This document shows, one piece after another, positions 35,923-44,624 of a stretch of DNA of 64,000 nucleotides (position 1 is the stretch's first letter; each line of letters starts with the position of its first letter). A program made the position numbers and the translations under genes. Under the pieces are notes generated by a model. It was not told where the DNA came from and searched no databases. It saw only the letters and a program-made list of their open reading frames with translations. The stretch spans positions 966,804 through 1,030,803 of the forward strand of contig NZ_VFOU01000001.1 in the NCBI RefSeq assembly GCF_006716305.1, read 5' to 3'. This DNA is from Enteractinococcus coprophilus. Its GTDB lineage: Bacteria > Actinomycetota > Actinomycetes > Actinomycetales > Micrococcaceae.

Positions 35923-36831
35923 ATGAGCGTTGACGAACCACTGACCACCGGTGCCATCGGTCGGCCGAATCGGCTGGGCATTGGCATCATCGGGGCCGGA
36001 CGCGTCGGTGGGGTGCTGGGGCTGGCGCTACAACAAGCCGGGCACACCATCACCGCCGTCCACGCGGTCTCCGAGGCTTCGATTGCCCGCGCCGAAGCCC
36101 TGCTACCCAATGTCTCGATCTTGGACATCCCCGATATTTTGCGCCGTTCCGAGGCGGTTATTTTCGCGGTGCCCGACGACGTCCTAGAGGACCTGGTCTC
36201 GGGACTCGCCGCCGCAGGGCATATCCAAACCGGTCACCTGCTGGTGCACACCTCGGGGCGCTATGGCACCAACGTGATGCGATCGGTGCGCGAACACGGT
36301 GCCATCCCGGTGGCCATCCACCCGGCCATGACGTTCACCGGAACGTCCTTAGACGTTGACCGGCTGCATAACACTGCCTTCGGGATTACCGCCGATGCGG
36401 TGGTTGCTCCAATCGCCGAAGCACTAGTTGTTGAGATGGGCGGCATCCCGGTGTCCATCCCCGAAGCCGCCCGCCCGGTGTATCACGCGGCGATGGCTCA
36501 TGCCTCGAATCACCTAGTGACCCTAACCGCCCAAGCCCAAGCGATGCTCGCCTCGGCCGGCATCGACCAGGCCTCTAAGCTATTAGGCAACCTGATGTCT
36601 GCCAGCTTAGAAAACGCGCTGACCAACGGCGACCAAGCGCTCACGGGACCCGTCTCACGAGGTGACAGTGGCACCGTAGCGAAGCACCTAGAAACCCTGA
36701 AAGCTCTTGATGATGGGGAGCTCTATGAGACCTATCGGGTCATGGCCTATGCCACCGCTCAGCGGGCACATAGCGCCGGATTTATCAATGCGACTAAGCT
36801 CGAAGAACTTCTGAAACTTCTCAAACCGTAA
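35923..36831 (+). CDS. Rossmann-like/DUF2520 domain protein
   Basis: This 302-residue protein has an N-terminal NAD(P)-type Rossmann domain (LGIGIIGAGRVGGVLGLALQ, AVIFAVPDDVLEDLV, LLVHTSGRYG) and a C-terminal helical DUF2520 domain (ALTGPVSRGDSGTVAKHLETL). It resembles prephenate- and ketopantoate-reductase-like folds. Its place directly before panC, as in many actinobacteria, suggests that it could serve pantothenate synthesis as a stand-in ketopantoate reductase, but this is inference. The ribosome binding site is GAAAGGAG. Confidence 0.85.
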   Translation: MSVDEPLTTGAIGRPNRLGIGIIGAGRVGGVLGLALQQAGHTITAVHAVSEASIARAEALLPNVSILDIPDILRRSEAVIFAVPDDVLEDLVSGLAAAGHIQTGHLLVHTSGRYGTNVMRSVREHGAIPVAIHPAMTFTGTSLDVDRLHNTAFGITADAVVAPIAEALVVEMGGIPVSIPEAARPVYHAAMAHASNHLVTLTAQAQAMLASAGIDQASKLLGNLMSASLENALTNGDQALTGPVSRGDSGTVAKHLETLKALDDGELYETYRVMAYATAQRAHSAGFINATKLEELLKLLKP

Positions 36832-36880
36832 CGGCAGGTGCGCACACCATCCACGAACCTTAAAGCAGGAAACTGACCAG

Positions 36881-37834
36881 ATGGCAAGCAGACCAGCGCT
36901 TCGGGCTAGACTATGTGACGTGACCGACCAACAAGCCCTCTTGGCAACAACAGCCACCGATGTCAAAGCCGTGATCGCTGACAAAGTCGCCGAACTTATC
37001 GCAGCCGGTAATCCGGCTCCGACGGTGGGTTTAGTTCCCACCATGGGTGCCTTACATGAGGGGCACGGTGCATTATTTGAACAAGCGCGCACCGAAAATG
37101 ACCTAGTGGTGGCCTCGATCTTCGTCAACCCGCTGCAATTTGATCAGCCAGAAGACTTCGAGCACTATCCACGCACCCTTGAGGCTGATCTCGAGCTTGT
37201 CACCACATTTGGTGGCGGCGTCGTCTTTGCGCCGTCCACCCAGCACATGTACCCCGGATATCCCGATGCTCCGCACATCCGGGTTTCGGCCGGCGAGATG
37301 GGCAGCATGTTCGAAGGTGCCTCCCGGCCAGGCCACTTCGATGGTGTTTGCACCGTGGTGGCAAAACTGTGGAATATCCTGATGCCACCGGCCCCGGCGG
37401 TGTTCCGGAGTTATTTCGGCCAAAAAGACGCTCAGCAGTTAGCCATTGTGACCCGCATGGCGCACGATCTGAATATTGATGTCGATATTCGGCCCGTGGC
37501 TCTGGTTCGAGCCCCATCCGGGTTAGCGCTCTCGTCTCGCAACGTCCGTTTGGATGATCACGGCATGGAAAAGGCTCTTGGGCTCTCACAAGCACTGCAT
37601 TATCTTGCCGATCAGGCAACACGAGGTGAACTCTTGGATCTTTCGGCTGCCAGAGACATCATTCGAAGCCAAGAAAACGTAGAATTAGACTATTTAGAAA
37701 TCGTCGATCCGACTACCCTCCAACCACTGACTCCAGAGCAATTACAAGCGCCCTTAGAGCGCGAAGCACTTGCCCTGGTCGCAGCATGGGTACCGCCGGT
37801 TCGGCTCATCGACAATATGTTGTTAGCGCCATAG
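36881..37834 (+). CDS. panC: Pantothenate synthetase
   Basis: This 317-residue enzyme joins pantoate and beta-alanine with ATP. Motifs: GLVPTMGALHEGHGALFEQA (HIGH-like), ASIFVNPLQFDQPEDFEHYPRT (shortened: FVNPLQFDQPEDF), FGQKDAQQLAIVTRM and LALSSRNVRL (KMSKS-equivalent region). The ATG at 36881 has AGGAAAC upstream; a GTG at 36920 would also give a normal-length enzyme. panB is not in the window. Confidence 0.95.
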   Translation: MASRPALRARLCDVTDQQALLATTATDVKAVIADKVAELIAAGNPAPTVGLVPTMGALHEGHGALFEQARTENDLVVASIFVNPLQFDQPEDFEHYPRTLEADLELVTTFGGGVVFAPSTQHMYPGYPDAPHIRVSAGEMGSMFEGASRPGHFDGVCTVVAKLWNILMPPAPAVFRSYFGQKDAQQLAIVTRMAHDLNIDVDIRPVALVRAPSGLALSSRNVRLDDHGMEKALGLSQALHYLADQATRGELLDLSAARDIIRSQENVELDYLEIVDPTTLQPLTPEQLQAPLEREALALVAAWVPPVRLIDNMLLAP

Positions 37835-37874
37835 GCTACCAATTGGATACCGGCACGATCTTTGAAGGAGACGC

Positions 37875-39893
37875 GTGACAACCACAACCCCAAAACCGAC
37901 GCAGGATCTATATCGGCACGTGAACGGTGATTGGATGGAAAACAACACCATTCCAGCTGATCGTGGCACCTACGGCGCCTTCATGGAGTTGCACGACCAG
38001 TCAGAAATTGCCGTCCACGACATTCTTCAATCAGCCGCCGACGAGCTGACCAAAAAACAACGCAAACACTCTTTCCGAGCTGAACACTCCGATGAGGGCG
38101 CCAAGCTTCGCATCGGTGCCCTATATACGGCGATGATGAACGAAAAGACCATTGATGCACTCGGAGTTGCCCCGCTGTGGGAAACGCTGGATGAAATCTC
38201 GGACATCAAGAACGCCGACGAGTTCTTGAAGCTCACCGGTAAACTCCAGCGCAAAGGCATTGTCGGCGGACCGGTTGGTGTCGGTGCGATGCCAGACGCC
38301 GGAAACCCCGACCGTGTCTTGCTGCACATGATTCAAAGCGGATTGGGCTTACCTGACGAATCATATTACCGCGAAGAAAAGCACGCACATGTCGTCGAGG
38401 CCTACCGAACCTACGTCGAAAAACTGTTTTTACTGTCTGAACTAGCGCCCACTGAAAAACGCGCCCAGAAGATGGCGAAACGGGTGATCAATCTTGAAAC
38501 CAAGATTGCCGAGCAGCACTGGGACATCGTGAAAGTTCGGGATGCGGTTAAACGCTACAACCTGTTCACCCGCAAAAAGCTGCTGAAGAAATTCCCCTCG
38601 GCCATCCACTGGTTGAAGGGCATGAAAATGGCTCCGGGCCAGAAACACGAGAATCGTTCGGAAGAAATCGTCGTCTGGCAGCCAGACTTCTTTGCTGGAC
38701 TTGAACAACTGCTCGAATCAGAGCCAACCAAGTCCTGGCGTACTTGGTTGAAGCTGCACCTGCTGTCGTCTCATGCGCCATATTTGTCGAAAGACTTCGT
38801 CGAAGCCGATTTCGAATTCAATAAAGTCCTCACCGGGACGGAAGAACTGCGTCCCCGCTGGAAGCGTGCGGTGGCCCTGGTGAACTCCACCCTTGGTGAA
38901 GACGTGGGCCGTCTCTACGTTGCCCAGCACTACACCGAATCCCACCGAGAACACATGGATGAACTGGTCGACGCCTTACAACAGGCCTATCACCAGTCCA
39001 TTTCTGAATTGCCATGGATGAGCAAGGAAACTCGAGAAAAAGCACTCGAGAAGCTCTCGAAATTCAATCCGATGGTGGGCTACCCGGTCAAATGGCACGA
39101 CTATTCGGATATCAAGATGAACGCCACCGATCTGATTGCCACCTTGGATCGCATCTCGGAACATGAGTTTGAAGAAAACCTTTCCAAGATCGAAAAAGGC
39201 CCCGACCCAGAAGAATGGCATATGAGCCCGCAGACGGTCAACGCCTACTACTCACCGTTAGAAAACGCGATCGTCTTCCCGGCCGCTATCTTGCAGCCCC
39301 CGTTTTTCTCGCCCGAGGCGACTCCAGCGCAGAACTTCGGTGGCATCGGGGCTGTCATCGGTCACGAAATCGGCCACGGCTTTGATGACCAAGGTTCACA
39401 ATACGACGGCGACGGTGCACTCAATAACTGGTGGACTGACGAAGACCGGGCCGCGTTTACCGAACGCACCCAATCACTGGTGGACCAGTACAAAGTGTTG
39501 GCGCCCTCAGAAGCGCCAGACCATAATGTCAACGGCGAGCTCACACTGGGGGAGAATATCGGTGACCTGGGTGGTTTAGGCATTAGCTATAAAGCACTGT
39601 ATCTGTATTTGGAACAGAACCCAGAGGCCGTGAAGGCCCAGGGTCTGGATCCCAAAAAACCAACAGACCGCAAGGCGATTGACCGTCAGTTCTTCGAATC
39701 GTGGGCCTCTGTATGGCGTCAGCTGATCCGACCTGAAGCGGCCATCACGCGTGTTTCGACCGATCCGCACTCGCCCAACGAGTTCCGGGCGAATCAAGTC
39801 GTCAAAAACCTGGATGCGTTCCACGAAGCCTACGACACCAAGTCAGGCGACCCCATGTGGCTTGAGCCGAAGGAACGCGTCACCATTTGGTAA
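37875..39893 (+). CDS. M13 family zinc metallopeptidase (neprilysin/PepO-like)
   Basis: This 672-residue protein is a full-length M13 peptidase: the zinc site is VIGHEIGHGFDDQGSQYDGDG, the third ligand lies in LGENIGDLGGLGISY, and the substrate-binding NAYYSPLENAIVFPAAILQPPFF is also conserved. The C-terminal tryptophan motif ends KERVTIW. No signal peptide or membrane anchor is present, so it should be a cytoplasmic oligopeptidase. The start is a GTG with GAAGGAG upstream. A good terminator follows. Confidence 0.93.
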   Translation: MTTTTPKPTQDLYRHVNGDWMENNTIPADRGTYGAFMELHDQSEIAVHDILQSAADELTKKQRKHSFRAEHSDEGAKLRIGALYTAMMNEKTIDALGVAPLWETLDEISDIKNADEFLKLTGKLQRKGIVGGPVGVGAMPDAGNPDRVLLHMIQSGLGLPDESYYREEKHAHVVEAYRTYVEKLFLLSELAPTEKRAQKMAKRVINLETKIAEQHWDIVKVRDAVKRYNLFTRKKLLKKFPSAIHWLKGMKMAPGQKHENRSEEIVVWQPDFFAGLEQLLESEPTKSWRTWLKLHLLSSHAPYLSKDFVEADFEFNKVLTGTEELRPRWKRAVALVNSTLGEDVGRLYVAQHYTESHREHMDELVDALQQAYHQSISELPWMSKETREKALEKLSKFNPMVGYPVKWHDYSDIKMNATDLIATLDRISEHEFEENLSKIEKGPDPEEWHMSPQTVNAYYSPLENAIVFPAAILQPPFFSPEATPAQNFGGIGAVIGHEIGHGFDDQGSQYDGDGALNNWWTDEDRAAFTERTQSLVDQYKVLAPSEAPDHNVNGELTLGENIGDLGGLGISYKALYLYLEQNPEAVKAQGLDPKKPTDRKAIDRQFFESWASVWRQLIRPEAAITRVSTDPHSPNEFRANQVVKNLDAFHEAYDTKSGDPMWLEPKERVTIW

Positions 39894-39915
39894 TACTGGT
39901 CCAGAACATTTGATC

Positions 39916-39953
39916 TTTGGGTCGGTTCATTATGAACCGGCCCAAAATATTTC
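39916..39953 (+). terminator. Terminator after the M13 peptidase gene
   Basis: TTTGGGTCGGTTCA pairs with TGAACCGGCCCAAA (one G-U pair, three-base loop), followed by a weakly T-containing ATATTTC. The gap from here to the flavin oxidase stop (40142) holds no convincing gene. Confidence 0.75.
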
Positions 39954-40141
39954 ATGAGCTAACTGCTCTTTCGCTGGGCGGTGTTATTCATGAGTGTTGT
40001 ACATGAGCACGCCCACAACGATGCCCACGACCATGCTGCTTGTTGCCAGCCCTATCACTGGAAACACTGTCGAATTTCAGAAGATTTGAATCTTTCGATA
40101 CTGCCCACTGCGGGGTTGTGGCTAGTTGTGGATCATATCCA

Positions 40142-41341
40142 TCAAAGTTCCTCGTGTGCCGCCAACCGGAATTCCGCACGCCACAACGAGGAGGTTCCGT
40201 CTCCTGCGATCTCGGCGAGCATTTTGCCGTAGGACGGGGCGAATTTGAACGCGTTGCCGTGCATACCGGTCGCATAGAGAATGCGTGAATCGGTGGCCAG
40301 CCGGTCGAAGATCGGAATTTGGTTGGAGGCAAAACTATCGTGGTGCGCCGAATGTCGCACAGGTGAACCGATGAGATCAGGGATACACTGGGTAACCATT
40401 TCACCAACATGTGCTAGTTGTTCAGGAGTGTAGTCCGCCGGACGGTCCTCGGGGGAGAGCGTGGTAGTCCAGGGTTCGGGGTAGACACCAATTTTGATGC
40501 TGTACCCGTCAAGGCTTGGGGCACCGAACCAGTGCGTGACAGAGCCATCAGCTTCCACCCGGTCGCGCATAAAGACTGGGAACACGTCGGGCTGGAATTG
40601 CTCAATGTGGCGCGGCATGGCCCACGTCAGGCCGATACGGCGCACCTCAACATATGACCGTAATTGCGGTAGCAGTTGGGTAGTCCACGAACCGGCGGTC
40701 ACAATGATCCTCGGGGCCTGAAATGTGCCGGCACTGGTTTCGACTTCGACGCCGTCAGTCGTAGATCTCAACTGCGTGACCCGAGTATTGAAGTACAGTC
40801 GGGCACCGTGTTCTTCGGCAGCCATGTGTGCGGCGGTGACTGCGACTTCCGGGCGGAGCGCGCCACCGAGAAGATCCAGTATGCCGACGTCGTTAGGGTC
40901 CGGGCTAAACTGCGGGAACCGGGAGTGAAGTTCTGCAGCAGTGAGCATTTCATGAGGCAGGTCGTAGCGTTCAACCACCTCGCGCGTGGTGCGCATCGGT
41001 TCGAAATCCGCCGGGCCGACGCTCAGCGCTCCGCACTGGTGCAGGATCTGCCGGTCCGTGGCCGCTTCGAGCGCTCGCCACAGTTCAATTGAAGCGTCGA
41101 CGTGGTCGTTGAAGACCGGACCTTCTTTGACGGCGGTTCGAAACAGCCGTGATTCGCCAGCGTATGATGAGCGCAGGTTTACTCGGTCATGCGCATCAAT
41201 GCCGACAATTTTCAGGTCCGGCTGCTGTTGACTGAGCTGCCATAGCGTCATTGACCCGACCGATCCGGCGCCGATGACAATCACGTCGGCATGTTCCACT
41301 GCCACATCACATCTCTTACTGAACTTCTCATCGTCGCACAT
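40142..41341 (-). CDS. FAD-dependent amine oxidase, monomeric sarcosine oxidase-like
   Basis: This 399-residue protein has the DAO fold with an N-terminal dinucleotide site (DVIVIGAGSVGSMTLWQLSQ), SSYAGESRLFRTAVKEGP as in sarcosine/N-methyltryptophan oxidases, and GMHGNAFKFAPSYGKMLAEIA near the C terminus. The Cys that binds FAD covalently in monomeric sarcosine oxidase is not visible in the matching stretch (SAHHDSFASNQIPIFD), so the flavin may be non-covalent. Substrate unknown; a secondary amine or amino acid is likely. Starts at ATG 41341 or GTG 41305; the second leaves only a few residues before the FAD motif. Confidence 0.82.
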   Translation of the reverse strand: MCDDEKFSKRCDVAVEHADVIVIGAGSVGSMTLWQLSQQQPDLKIVGIDAHDRVNLRSSYAGESRLFRTAVKEGPVFNDHVDASIELWRALEAATDRQILHQCGALSVGPADFEPMRTTREVVERYDLPHEMLTAAELHSRFPQFSPDPNDVGILDLLGGALRPEVAVTAAHMAAEEHGARLYFNTRVTQLRSTTDGVEVETSAGTFQAPRIIVTAGSWTTQLLPQLRSYVEVRRIGLTWAMPRHIEQFQPDVFPVFMRDRVEADGSVTHWFGAPSLDGYSIKIGVYPEPWTTTLSPEDRPADYTPEQLAHVGEMVTQCIPDLIGSPVRHSAHHDSFASNQIPIFDRLATDSRILYATGMHGNAFKFAPSYGKMLAEIAGDGTSSLWRAEFRLAAHEEL

Positions 41342-41478
41342 ATGCGGTGGACTCGTGCTCAGGTTATCTGGCACGACGGCAGAATACCGGTAGACACGAG
41401 GGTTTACTACCTGCTGTACCCTCTGATGTCTTCTTGTGGACGGTGGACGTGGCAGCAAACGCATGCGAAGATGCCACC

Positions 41479-42021
41479 ATGAGCTTTGATCCATACGAAC
41501 GATTACCAAAATTGCACGATATGACGCTGACCAGCGAGGACTTTACCGACGGCGACCGATTGCCGACCCGGTCGGTTATGACGGAACTCGGCGGCCAAGA
41601 TGAACTGCCGCAGCTCAGCTGGTCGAATATTCCCGAAGGCACAAAGACGTTTGCCTTGACTTGCCTTGACCCTGATGCCCCAACGGGCTCAGGCTTCTGG
41701 CACATGTCTGCGTTCAACATCCCAGCCTCGGTCACGTCACTGCCGGGTGGGGCGGTACGTTGGGACACCATTAACTGGGATGCTTTCGGTGTCTCGGGCG
41801 AAGGCCAAGGACCGACCTGTGTTCGCAACTCCCGCAATGTGGCTGGCTTTACGGGTTCACGTCCTCCGGTTGGACATGGTGATCATCGCTACATGTTCGT
41901 TATTCACGCTGTAGATACCGCGCTAGAACTCGGGCCCGAGGCGCGACCAGAGCAGGTGGGCATGCAGTTGTTTAGCCATGCGATCGGCCGCGGCCGGATT
42001 ACCGGACTTTTTGGACGCTAA
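41479..42021 (+). CDS. PEBP family protein (YbhB/YbcL, Raf kinase inhibitor-like)
   Basis: This 180-residue protein has the bacterial PEBP pattern: LTSEDFTDGDRLP, LPQLSWSNIPEGTKTFALTCLDPDAPTGSGFWHM (shortened: SWSNIPEGTKTFAL, CLDPDAPTGSGFWH), RPPVGHGDHRYMFVIHAVD and the closing FSHAIGRGRITGLFGR. The ligand pocket His and Asp residues are present. Its biological role is unknown. It is divergent from the flavin oxidase gene and is convergent with gabT. Confidence 0.92.
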   Translation: MSFDPYERLPKLHDMTLTSEDFTDGDRLPTRSVMTELGGQDELPQLSWSNIPEGTKTFALTCLDPDAPTGSGFWHMSAFNIPASVTSLPGGAVRWDTINWDAFGVSGEGQGPTCVRNSRNVAGFTGSRPPVGHGDHRYMFVIHAVDTALELGPEARPEQVGMQLFSHAIGRGRITGLFGR

Positions 42022-42102
42022 GCGGCTGCCGAAGTGACCTCGAACTCGCCAATCGGTTCCGAAGTCGGGGTGGTTGATATGCAATGGATTGAAAACGACA
42101 AC

Positions 42103-42140
42103 AACCCGCACGCTGGAGCGTGTGGCTCCGCGTGCGGGTT
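42103..42140. terminator. Long hairpin between convergent PEBP and gabT genes
   Basis: AACCCGCACGC pairs perfectly with GCGTGCGGGTT, with an inner GGAGC/GCTCC stem, 16 pairs in all. On the minus strand GTTGTCGTTTTC follows, supporting termination of gabT; it may serve both genes. Confidence 0.75.
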
Positions 42141-42167
42141 GGTCAGGGTCAACCGTGTGGCTAGGTT

Positions 42168-43523
42168 TTAGGCGTCGACGGTTGCGCGGTCCTGGCTGCG
42201 GGTTTCGGCCAGAATGTCGGTAATAACTCCCAAGCCTTCTTTCAGGAGGTCTTCACCAATGACAACCGGTGGCAAGAAGCGCAGCACGTTGCCGTAGGTT
42301 CCAGCCGTCAGGGTGATGACACCCTGTTTGCGTGCGGCAACCGCAACGTCGTTGACCAGGCTGGCCAGCGGAGCCTTGGTTTCTGGGTCAACGAACTCGA
42401 CGGCCATCATCGCACCGCGGCCGCGGATCTCGCCGATGCGAGCGTCGTGGGTCTGAATCTGGGTGAAGTGTTCGGTGATGATCTCTTCGATGCGCAGGGC
42501 TTTGGCGGCGAGGTTTTCTTCTTCCATGACCTCAATCGATGCCAAGCCGGCGGCGACGGCGACCGGGTTTCCGCCGTAGGTGCCACCGAGACCGCCCGGG
42601 TGCACGGAGTCCATGATTTCGGCGCGACCGGTGACAGCCGACAGTGGCATACCCCCGGCGATACCTTTGGCCATGGTGATTAGATCTGGTTCGATGCCGT
42701 GGGTTTCGGAAGCAAACCAGGTGCCGGTGCGCACAAAACCGGTCTGGACTTCATCGGCGATGAACAGCACACCGTTGGCGTTACACCATTCGACAACTTT
42801 TGCCAGGAACCCTTCAGCTGGTTCGATGAAGCCACCTTCACCTTGGATGGGTTCCATAATGACGGCGGCCAGATTGTTGGCGCCGATCTGGACTTCTAGG
42901 GCTTCGATGGTGCGGGCTGCCGCTTGCTCGCCGGTCAGGCCGTCGCGGAAGGGGTAGGAACCAGGCACGCGGTACAGTTCGGACGCAAACGGACCGAAAG
43001 ATTCTTTATACGGCATGTTTTTGGCGGTCAGACCCATGGTCAGGGTGGTACGGCCGTGGTAGGCGTTATCAAACGCGGCGATGGCCTGTTTGCCGGTATA
43101 CGAACGCGCAATTTTGACGGCGTTCTCCACGGCTTCGGCACCCGAGTTCAGCAACACGGTGCGGGTTTGACCTGAGATGGGGACGATCTCGTCGAGCTTC
43201 TGGGCCAGTTTGCCGTAGGACTCGTACGGGGTGACCATAAAGCAGGTGTGGGTGAAGTCGTCAACCTGGGCTTTGACGGCTTCGGCAACTTTCGGATGCG
43301 ATGCGCCGACCGTAGTCACGGCAATCCCAGAACCCAAATCGATCAGGCGGTTGCCATCGACGTCTTCCACAATGCCGCCCTCGGCGCGCGCTGCGAAGGC
43401 CGGGGTCGAGGGGCTGACGGCTTTGGGAACATAGGTTTCAAGTTGCTCACGCAGCTGGCGGGCTTTGGGGCCGGGCAGTTCGGTAACGAGTTTGCGAGAC
43501 TGTTCCAGTGGTTCACGCGTCAT
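42168..43523 (-). CDS. gabT: 4-aminobutyrate aminotransferase
   Basis: This 451-residue class III PLP aminotransferase moves the amino group of GABA to 2-oxoglutarate. Marks: VLLNSGAEAVENAVKIAR (cofactor phosphate), AYHGRTTLTMGLT, IMEPIQGEGGF, LFIADEVQTGFVRTG with the PLP-N1 Asp, and the Schiff-base Lys in ITMAKGIAGGMPLSAV. No gabD is adjacent. The divergent LysR-type gene 109 bases upstream is a likely regulator. The family includes other omega-transaminases, but similarity is greatest to actinobacterial GabT as I recall it. Confidence 0.9.
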   Translation of the reverse strand: MTREPLEQSRKLVTELPGPKARQLREQLETYVPKAVSPSTPAFAARAEGGIVEDVDGNRLIDLGSGIAVTTVGASHPKVAEAVKAQVDDFTHTCFMVTPYESYGKLAQKLDEIVPISGQTRTVLLNSGAEAVENAVKIARSYTGKQAIAAFDNAYHGRTTLTMGLTAKNMPYKESFGPFASELYRVPGSYPFRDGLTGEQAAARTIEALEVQIGANNLAAVIMEPIQGEGGFIEPAEGFLAKVVEWCNANGVLFIADEVQTGFVRTGTWFASETHGIEPDLITMAKGIAGGMPLSAVTGRAEIMDSVHPGGLGGTYGGNPVAVAAGLASIEVMEEENLAAKALRIEEIITEHFTQIQTHDARIGEIRGRGAMMAVEFVDPETKAPLASLVNDVAVAARKQGVITLTAGTYGNVLRFLPPVVIGEDLLKEGLGVITDILAETRSQDRATVDA

Positions 43524-43632
43524 GACGGATTCCTTAGAAGTGTTCAGATACGAATGGGATCATTCCTATTATCGGGCATACCGGCTATGTTCCGCCAATA
43601 GATTCTTGTCATTGTGGGTATGCTTAACCGTT

Positions 43633-44544
43633 ATGGACGAACGGTTACTTACGGCGTTTCTGACCGTGGCAGAAACACGCAATGTGTCGGTGGCTGCCCG
43701 CCAGTTGAATATCACCCAGCCAGCGCTGTCTCGGCAGTTGCAAAAACTCCAGCGCCACCTGAAAGTCGAGCTGCTGCAATCGCACCACTCGGGGGTTGGG
43801 CTGACCGCGGCGGGCGAAGAGTTCTTGCCGGTGGCCCAGAGCGTCGTCGACGAAATTCGCAAGGCCGAAGCGTTTGCTCGGATGCTGTCGATCGGGCGCT
43901 TTTCCGAAATCACATTCGCCGCCCCCGGGACCACGCTGATCGACGTCGTTATTCCCTTTGTCGCAACCCTAGATTCCTCCGAATTGCATTCCCACGTCAT
44001 TGAAACGCCGCTGGGGACGTCGTTGGAGCAAGCCGTCAATACCGCGGATCTGGTGATCATGCCCTCGGCTCCGCCCAAGGAATTTGCCTCGATCGCGCTT
44101 GTTGAGCTGCCCGTGTGGGCCTATGTTGCTCCGAACCATCCGTGGGTTGACCGCGACGAGATCCTGCTGGAGGAACTCGTCGAGGAGCGTGTGGTGGTGA
44201 CGACCACGGATTTTATGTCTCGGAGGGTATTCGACGGCGCCGTTGACGTCGCAGGGCTGACCGTGCCGCAGATTGTCGAAACGAATTCGGGCCGGGTTGC
44301 CCAGGCGCTGGTTGCTACCGGCAACGGGGTCGCGGTGGTCACCGAGGACGCCTACTTTGGGCTCAAACCCGCCAAAATCATGTCGGGGCACAAGATTTTA
44401 TCGGTGTGGTTATATGCCGGATGGCGGGCAGATCACTACGCCTACGACGACGTCCAAGCGCTCGCCGAACGCCTGGCCAGATTTGCTCAGGCTCGCTATC
44501 CGAGACTCACGCCGGGGCCGATCGATCCGACCGTGCGTTTGTGA
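43633..44544 (+). CDS. LysR-type transcriptional regulator
   Basis: This 303-residue protein has an N-terminal LysR winged helix (LLTAFLTVAETRNVSVAARQLNITQPALSRQLQKL, about 4-38) and an effector domain (about 90-290). The ATG at 43633 matches the family start; the frame is open upstream. It is divergent from gabT, the classical arrangement for a LysR regulator and its target, and probably also controls itself. The inducer, perhaps GABA or a related amine, is inference. Confidence 0.92.
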   Translation: MDERLLTAFLTVAETRNVSVAARQLNITQPALSRQLQKLQRHLKVELLQSHHSGVGLTAAGEEFLPVAQSVVDEIRKAEAFARMLSIGRFSEITFAAPGTTLIDVVIPFVATLDSSELHSHVIETPLGTSLEQAVNTADLVIMPSAPPKEFASIALVELPVWAYVAPNHPWVDRDEILLEELVEERVVVTTTDFMSRRVFDGAVDVAGLTVPQIVETNSGRVAQALVATGNGVAVVTEDAYFGLKPAKIMSGHKILSVWLYAGWRADHYAYDDVQALAERLARFAQARYPRLTPGPIDPTVRL

Positions 44545-44624
44545 CGGTGAGCCAGGGGCGATTAAACCGCCCAAACCGGACATAACGCCAGCCGCGGGTG
44601 TAACTGGGCGTTAGACTGTAGGGC

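Noticed and set aside
39981..40232. His-rich 83-codon plus-strand frame after the M13 gene
   Set aside because: It overlaps the end of the flavin oxidase gene in antisense, has no ribosome binding site, and the His run comes from a short low-complexity stretch.
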